Positions 57,917-64,000 of a stretch of 64,000 nt of DNA are shown piece by piece. Numbering within the stretch: the first letter of the stretch is position 1; the number at the start of each line of letters is the position of its first letter. Made by a program: the position numbers and the translations under genes. This stretch comes from Macrotrachela quadricornifera. Lineage: Eukaryota > Rotifera > Eurotatoria > Philodinida > Philodinidae. Location of the stretch: contig JAJEKB010021345.1 in NCBI GenBank assembly GCA_022393335.1, positions 843,277 to 907,276 of the forward strand, read 5' to 3'. The notes below the pieces were generated by a model. The model saw only the letters and a program-made list of their open reading frames with translations. It did not search any database and was not told the DNA's origin.

Positions 57917-59511
57917 TGTATTTCTTAAGTAATAATGTAGTCAAAATCTTTTGAGTTGGTTTTATGAAAACAAGAAAAATAGTTATGAAGAAATGTTTTC
58001 GTCTATTTATCACATCTGAAATTTAATTAAAATTATTCAATGAAAAAATTTCATCAATTCTAAAGAGTATGTGCAAAAAAATAGAACATTCAAATATTAC
58101 TTACTTTATTTTATAGGATTAGAAAAATGATATAAAAAAATACTGATATTTAATTGTATATAGAATCTATAGATCACATATATATCTATATAATAGACAA
58201 TATATGTGAAGAGAGATTATTGATGAAGTGTAATTGAGGAGAATAGTTTTTGTCCATATAAATATATATACTAGAAAAAATTTCAATATAGATTTTATCA
58301 GATAATTTAAGTATTATTTTTATTTAAATGAATCATTAGTTTAATTAATAACATAGTTAAATGGATTTGACGTCACTTTTAGGTCATTCTCTTTCTTTTT
58401 GACAAATATTTAACATTACTTTTTTTAGACATTATTTCTTTTTTGAATAAATAGATTATAATGTTTATTCATCCATTATTGACAAATACTAAAGAATAGA
58501 TTTTTATCTTTCTTTTTTTGATTCACTATTATTAATCACTAGTTAATAAGCATACAAAAATAAAGGTCATTTAATCCCAACTAGGTTATATTTTATCGTT
58601 CTGTTATTATTGTACATTATTCATAAAAATATAAGAGGAAGGAAAGAAAAAAGAAAAGATTAGTATTATAATATCATTTTAACAATTGAATTTGTATATG
58701 ACTTTCTACTTATCATGTTTTCATTGGGCATATCATACACAAAATAAAATTATCAAATTGTTGTCAACAATAGTCCAATTATTTACCTGTACTTTTTTTT
58801 TCGTTTTAATCATTACGATGAACTGTTTTTTAGAACATGATCTAAAAAGAGTATTGAATTATAGAGATTGAAATTTCGAATCCCTTCCCAAAGATTGTAA
58901 AAGACAGATACATTGTGAAATGTTTGTTCATATTTAACATTTCAATCTCACTGATATTGTACTAACAGCTTTTTTTAAATTTAAAAGATCATATCTATTT
59001 GTACAGTTCTAGTTGTTTTCAGAAGAACTGAGTAGTGAAATCAGTTCCATTCTTTGATTGAGAACTATCATATATCTAACTTCTATATTATAAAGTGTAT
59101 GTTTAATACAATAGCAAGAGTCAGAGTCTAAAAGTTTGTCTTTGTTTCTATCGAAAGTTTTTTCATCAATTTTAGTTTTTTTCAATTGAACAAAACCATC
59201 TGGTATTTGGAACATTCATCATTAATAGAAAATCTTAGATAGTCAAGATGTTCTTAGAGATTATTATAAGTAAAAATAATACATCTATATCGAATGAATA
59301 TGTTAAGTGATTTTTTTCATATTGTCTTAATTCGTTCAATAAATAGATTAAAGTATCGATAAATAAATTTACAAATATTTAAAATTTAACATAAAATCTA
59401 CTAAGATAGAAACTAGACTTATTAGATGAATGTTTTAATTCAATATATTTGAAAAATGTGAAAAGAAAAACAAAAAACATTTGTTTATAAAAGTTCGTGA
59501 ATAATGTTTAT
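57917..59511. other. Arm intergenic region (right)
   Basis: Collinear with 9614-11206. Contains the counterparts of the two small frames (58686-58871 plus and 59009-59215 minus). No independent feature. Confidence 0.5.
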
Positions 59512-60129
59512 TTAAATAGATGTTTTAGGTCGATTTTTAAGATACTCTTGAATTTTCGGATGTTTTTCAACTTGATTTCGATTTTGTTTTAATGTTGGAT
59601 AATTATCTAAACAATTTTGATTAATTCCAAGAATACTTTCAAAAAAATTATAAAAATATAAATCTGCCCATGTTAAATGATTTTCAACGAAAAATGACCC
59701 ACCATTACCAAATTCTTTAAGTAAAATATCAAGATTTTGTAAATGTTTAGAAAGTTCTTCATTAAAAAATGTTTTACTAAGTTCTTCTCTTTTGTTATTA
59801 TCTTGTTCATCAAAAAGTGGTATTAATTTTGTAATTAAATCTTCAATTGTATCAACGACAACATCGACTTTAGCTTGTTCAAAACTATTTCTACCAGCTA
59901 ATTGAAATTGTTTAGCAAGAAAACGAGCAATAGCTTTTGATTGTGGTAATTTTGTACCATTAAATTGAAGTACAGGTAATTCACCTAATGGCATTTCACT
60001 TTTATGTAATAACCATTCATTATCTTCATAACGAATATCTTCATATTTTTGTCCAGCTGCTGCAAATATTAAACGACATACTTCACCACGACCACGATTA
60101 TTAAAATAATAAAGTTTATATGTTGACAT
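59512..60129 (-). CDS. Sigma-class glutathione S-transferase (right copy)
   Basis: 205 aa, intronless. Nine residues differ from the left copy: T3, R14, F22, R33, L105, S127, K128, S165 and G168. This copy keeps the family-standard NNRGRGE with Arg14, together with Tyr8, Trp39 and the [11 protein letters not shown] glutathione-binding segment, so it has the complete set of expected active-site residues. Same neighbours as the left copy. Cytosolic detoxification or prostanoid-type isomerase role by family. Confidence 0.94.
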   Translation of the reverse strand: MSTYKLYYFNNRGRGEVCRLIFAAAGQKYEDIRYEDNEWLLHKSEMPLGELPVLQFNGTKLPQSKAIARFLAKQFQLAGRNSFEQAKVDVVVDTIEDLITKLIPLFDEQDNNKREELSKTFFNEELSKHLQNLDILLKEFGNGGSFFVENHLTWADLYFYNFFESILGINQNCLDNYPTLKQNRNQVEKHPKIQEYLKNRPKTSI

Positions 60130-61756
60130 AAATGTCTTTACAATAGAGATAAAATGATCATAAAAAAAAGAGAAAATGTTATATCTAGGAATGTGATATA
60201 AAGAGAAAGCGTGGCATATGTATTATTATTTATTTGTTTTTCTTTTACCTCGTTATCATTAGATGAATAAATACCTCGAAGAAGGAGAAAAAGAAAAGAA
60301 AAATTACTTTTAGTATACATTTGTCTTTCATAAAAAATCTACTCTTTTGCATATTAATAATAGATATGTATTTTATCAATTAGATGAGAAATAACTGATT
60401 GATTATCTATGAATCTATTGAATTAAATCTATAAATTAATCTCTTATCAATTATAGGATAAACTAAATTCATAAATACACGGATAAAAGTTTCTTCATGA
60501 AAATGCTTAATATTGTTACAAGCAAGGACATACAGATGGTTTTTTAGAAACTCCTTGCGTGTGCATGCAATACAATATTAGAATGACCGAAAAATATAGT
60601 TTATAAGATGAAATTCTTTACCATCCAATCATTTATTGACTTTAGAAATGTAATGAAAACTAATTGATATAATGATCATTTAATAACTTTGAAACATACA
60701 TATACATGTATGCTAATAATTATCAAGAATTTGAAAAAGTAAGCAATTTTTTCAGCTAATATCAGGTAATTATATCAGAGCAATTCTATTTCGATGAAAA
60801 ATAAATAATTTAAGGTTTATAAAAGACGAAGTTCTTCTACGAAACTACATCTATACTACAAAATAACAAAAAATTTTGCATGTCAATTCAGAATCGCTTC
60901 ACTGTTAGTTTCCGTGAAGAGAAATTTTTTCATCAACATGCACAATTTCGAGACGATCTGGTTATCTTACAGATAGTCACGGGTGATACTTGTTTAGCTG
61001 AAGAGAGTCATATCTTACATGAATGTGAGAGATTAATGCATCTATGTATCAGTAAACATCAGAGTCATGCATGACCTCTTATGTTTTACGAAAAAACTTA
61101 AAAATCTGTACTTGTATGCAAAAACTGCAATATTTTAAATATTTTGAAAGTAAATGCATAGTTTTTAAAAGACTTATTGTAACTATACGTGTCAGCTAAA
61201 CTTGGGCGTGTGACTGTGTAAGGATGTCTAGGTAAAAAGAGTATGTTTCGGTCCTTCTCTGGACGTCCAATTTGCAAAGATGTTTTAGAAAGAAGGCATT
61301 TGCTCAAAAATACTTTTTTTTCTATGAGACAACTGATACATCTTCCATAGACAATATAATTCTTTATAGTACATATTCAAAAATTCTGCTTAAGACTTTC
61401 AATTTGAAAGGATTTTCGGCTTTTCTTTTGTTATGAATCCATCGTTACAATTCCTAAAGTATATATCACTTATTTCTCCATTTTATATTATATGGAATCG
61501 TATCGATGTCAATTCGTTTCCTCAGCTACTGAAAATGATCTATGCTTATAAAAAGCAACTTATCCATTATATTTGTGATGTGAGGATGATTATTCAATAC
61601 GTTATCCAAGTATTCGTATTCATATTCGAGAGAAAGGAGAAAATTATTCTTGAACATCATGGTGAATTTACGTACGTATATCATTAATACTATTTAATAG
61701 TAAAAAAAATAATTTTTATTTGATTATTTTGTTCTTGAAGCTGATTTAATAAGAAC
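60130..61756. other. Intergenic, doubtful frames
   Basis: Open frames at 60,880-61,074 (plus, 64 aa, with HQHAQFRDD and HILHECERLMHLCI) and 61,433-61,687 (plus, 84 aa) have no flanking splice or start evidence and no recognised family. They may be decayed transposon protein. No other feature. Confidence 0.35.
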
Positions 61757-62005
61757 AGGGACACATGAGAATGTAAATCGGGTCACCAATGAATTATCGA
61801 AATAAATAGATCATTTTGTGTAGAATTTTACGGCGATTCTTTCTAGACTAAATTCAATCGATTTTGAAAACGAGTAGATGAATTCTGAGCTCATCTGGTT
61901 TCGCCCTATTTTAAGTATATCTGAAAGGAATATAGGTTCAACATAACATTTCCCTATCCAATTGAAATTGGTTTCATCTGAAAGAGCATCGAATTCTGCG
62001 CAATA
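61757..62005 (+). pseudogene. Pseudogene fragment, inverted partner of 62851-63094
   Basis: Plus-strand translation gives NELSK, then FENE, MNSELIWFRPILSISERN and LVSSERASNSA, with stops. It matches the minus-strand translation at 62.85-63.1 kb. Family unknown. The two copies face each other as a 250-bp inverted repeat with an 845-bp spacer. Confidence 0.5.
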
Positions 62006-62666
62006 CTGCATGGGAACTATGCAGAAATAGTACGCATAAGGAAAAATTACAAAGGCTATATAGTGTAATTATAGATATATTAGGTATGTTATAAACGTTC
62101 AGAATTCTCAAGTGCTTAGATAATCTCTTGATGATAAACTCTCGTCATCAGAATCTAGTGTAGTTTTTCATGCGCCACGTGCTGCGATAGTTTTCTTCTC
62201 TTATTTTATTGGCCAAAATTTTCTAAAGCCTAGTACTGTCCACAATACATATCTGTACATAAGACACCTGGATGATTGATAAGTTTGAGTACACCAATGT
62301 TTTATATCTTTCGGTTGTATGTATAATCATACACTACTTATGAAAATGCGCATACGCTTTTGACAGTTGTCATAAGTATATGTAGAAGCAGAGGCAAAAG
62401 AAAAAGAAAAAGGAAACATCATGAATGGTATCAAGCTCAGTAAACTAAGCATAAGAGAAGATTCAAATGGTAATTTCTATTAAGCGATATTTACCTGATT
62501 TAGCACAAAGAAAACGTTGTTCTAACATTTCAAAAATTTTTTTCAGTGGAATTTATCTTCATTCTAAAATATGATTAATGAATCTGGATCAAGTCTAAGA
62601 AATCGCATAATTGGACATCCTTCGAAAATATAAACATCATATTTCGTTCAAACATAATCGTACGTA

Positions 62667-63258
62667 TCATGATAATCTTAAATAGTCTTTGTCCTTAGAA
62701 CGCTTTGGCCAATGAAATTTCAACATCACCACAACACCAACATGTAACATCTGAAAAACTCCATCAAATTGTGATAACGAGAGTCTACCATCAAGAAATT
62801 TTCTAAACATCTGTACTAAATTTCTGGATAATTCATGTATAGTTTCTTTTGCAGGATTTGATGCTCTTTCAAATGAGACAAATTCCAATTGGATGAGAAA
62901 ATCTTATGTTGAACCTTTTTCCTTCGACTATACTTAAAATAGGGCGAAATGAGATAAACTCAGAATTCATCTACTGCTGTTCAAAATCGATTAAATTTGG
63001 CTTAGAATGAATCACCATAAAATTCTATATACAATGATGTATTTCTTTCGGTAATTCATTGGTGGGCCGATTTATATTGTTATGTGCCCCAGTCATTTTA
63101 GATAAAATTCCTTCACATTTAAAAGATTCATATTTTAAAATCAAAATTAATAAGAATTTACCGATACTTATACAAGCAATCAGCATGCTAGCTCTTAGCT
63201 GATATAAACGCTCGTCTTTCTCATGATATTGAAGCAGATCGAAAAGAGAAATATTCAT
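62667..63258 (-). pseudogene. Decayed gene of unknown family, longer copy
   Basis: Minus-strand frames, broken by a frameshift near 62,890 and stops, read in order MNISLFDLLQYHEKDERLYQ, SKMTGAHNNINRPTNELPKE, MNSEFISFRPILSI and FVSFERASNPAKETIHELSR, then LVQMFRKFLDGRLSLSQFDG. It was probably a several-hundred-residue protein, of host-gene or transposon origin unknown. Its middle part is duplicated in inverted orientation at 61757-62005. Confidence 0.4.
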
Positions 63259-63715
63259 GGTATTTTTTCTCGATGGTTTTCTTAATTTTTTCTTTATAAT
63301 AAATAACTTATACTAGAAAAACTGTTTCATCTTGCTCAAAATATCTCTATACTTCTTGGTACTTTTCGACAGTTCAGAACTCTGTCTTTTCCTCTTGCTT
63401 TATCGTAACACATTATAGCACGTTATGATCTGTTGTAGACATAATGAATGTATACAATAGGCATATATATTAATATAGTGAAGCTGGAGAAGATATGCAA
63501 GTTCGATATTTTATTTTCGAATGAGCTGTGCTGACAGGCTTTTTTCTTTTTCTCTTCTTCATATTCATATTTCCTTTATGAAAATCAAAACTTAAATAGA
63601 GTTCAATCTTGTCTAGTTGTATAAGCAATATATTTTAAAGAAGAATATGACATACGAAAATAAATAACTTTTGCAACTAATAAATGTGAGTTCAAACGAT
63701 ACAGTAAACAAAAAT
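63259..63715. other. Intergenic before the 3'-truncated gene
   Basis: AT-rich; nothing recognised. Confidence 0.4.
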
Positions 63716-64000
63716 CTATATTGATGTAACTTGAAATTTGACATTTTTTCCTTTCGTTTGCAATTTCTTCTCGATTTTTTCTATCGCCTCGTGTATGGAT
63801 CCACTGTCTTGTAATATACCTCCGATTACTTGTAATGTTACTTTCTCTAATTGCTTACACTCTTTTAAGTTTATCCATCTATATTCACCTAACAGTGATG
63901 TGAGATCATTTTGATTGATAACAATATAAAAACGTTGAATATTTTTCATAATTTTGATCCATTGAATTACTGTATCCCAAAATTTGAATGAGATATACTG
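63716..64000 (-). CDS. C-terminal part of a gene entering from beyond the window
   Basis: Open to the window edge on minus: QYISFKFWDTVIQWIKI, MKNIQRFYIVINQNDLTSLL, GEYRWINLKECKQLEKVTLQ and VIGGILQDSGSIHEAIEKIE, then a Lys-rich end. The pattern of a Trp- and Leu-rich strand ('L-x2-C-x2-L-x2-V-x-L') followed by a terminal helix resembles the final leucine-rich repeat of F-box/LRR-type proteins that are numerous in bdelloids. The start and any F-box lie outside the window. Confidence 0.45.
   Translation of the reverse strand, partial: QYISFKFWDTVIQWIKIMKNIQRFYIVINQNDLTSLLGEYRWINLKECKQLEKVTLQVIGGILQDSGSIHEAIEKIEKKLQTKGKNVKFQVTSI

Larger units (their letters stand above)
54509..60178. repeat. 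Right arm of the large inverted duplication
   Basis: Reverse-complement copy of 8950-14623 with the same gene order. Differences are scattered substitutions and small indels; exons of the UNC93 copy all have the same length. The outer end fades at about 60,178, where sequence unrelated to the left flank begins. Confidence 0.9.

Noticed and set aside
1..64000. CRISPR arrays, operons, bacterial-type ribosome binding sites, tRNA genes and telomeric repeats
   Set aside because: None seen. The window is eukaryotic with spliced genes; no cloverleaf-like box A/box B pair or telomeric repeat array was noticed by eye.

Overview
This is eukaryotic, AT-rich nuclear DNA. Genes are split by many introns of about 50-70 bp with GT...AG ends, and most code on long AT-rich exons. 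The animal genes VPS54, cyclin C, UNC93, Deltex and a sigma-class GST sit among many decayed transposons of different classes. Compact introns, varied but degenerate transposons, large lineage-specific membrane and receptor families, and two near-identical gene blocks in inverted orientation point to a bdelloid rotifer (Adineta/Rotaria type). That assignment is inference; no diagnostic marker such as rRNA is present.

Layout. 0-8.9 kb: a dead mariner-type transposase, a three-exon secreted eight-cysteine peptide with hydrophobin-like spacing, a dead piggyBac transposase, a small unrecognised two-exon gene and two terminal-inverted-repeat (TIR) elements. 8.95-14.62 kb: left arm of a large inverted duplication, with a GST and a nine-exon UNC93-like transporter. 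14.9-19 kb: transposon debris (hAT C-terminal remnant, long hairpin element, fragment of a repeat-borne protein). 19.3-22.2 kb: a mucin-stalked type I membrane protein. 25.0-29.3 kb (minus): a large unrecognised multi-exon gene. 29.8-32.0 kb (minus): an ankyrin-repeat + Mab-21 (cGAS-like) nucleotidyltransferase. 32.4-33.3 kb: a foldback element built of two tandem-repeat families, flanked by a 9-bp duplication and containing a 10-N assembly gap. 35.9-40.3 kb (minus): VPS54, with a hairpin element in its last intron. 40.5-43.2 kb (minus): cyclin C, with a mariner-like insertion in its intron. 43.3-45.6 kb (minus): a double-RING Deltex-type E3 ligase. 45.6-54.5 kb: mostly non-coding, with a Helitron candidate, a single-exon 120-aa gene, a decayed GPCR and a type II membrane protein. 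54.51-60.18 kb: right arm of the inverted duplication, again UNC93 and GST. 60.2-64 kb: debris including an inverted pair of pseudogene copies, and the 3' end of a gene running out of the window.

The main points of interest are these. (1) An approximately 5.7 kb inverted duplication with an approximately 40 kb spacer, both gene pairs open, and one GST copy lacking the conserved Arg14. (2) The eight-cysteine secreted peptide whose C-CC-C-C-CC-C spacing falls within the fungal hydrophobin range. (3) The ankyrin/Mab-21 gene retaining all three acidic positions expected of an active cGAS-like receptor. (4) The foldback element with stacked 15-bp and 21-bp arrays. The genes do not form an operon-like unit. 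The minus-strand block VPS54-cyclin C-Deltex is a run of conserved housekeeping or signalling genes, whereas the flanks are repeat-rich.
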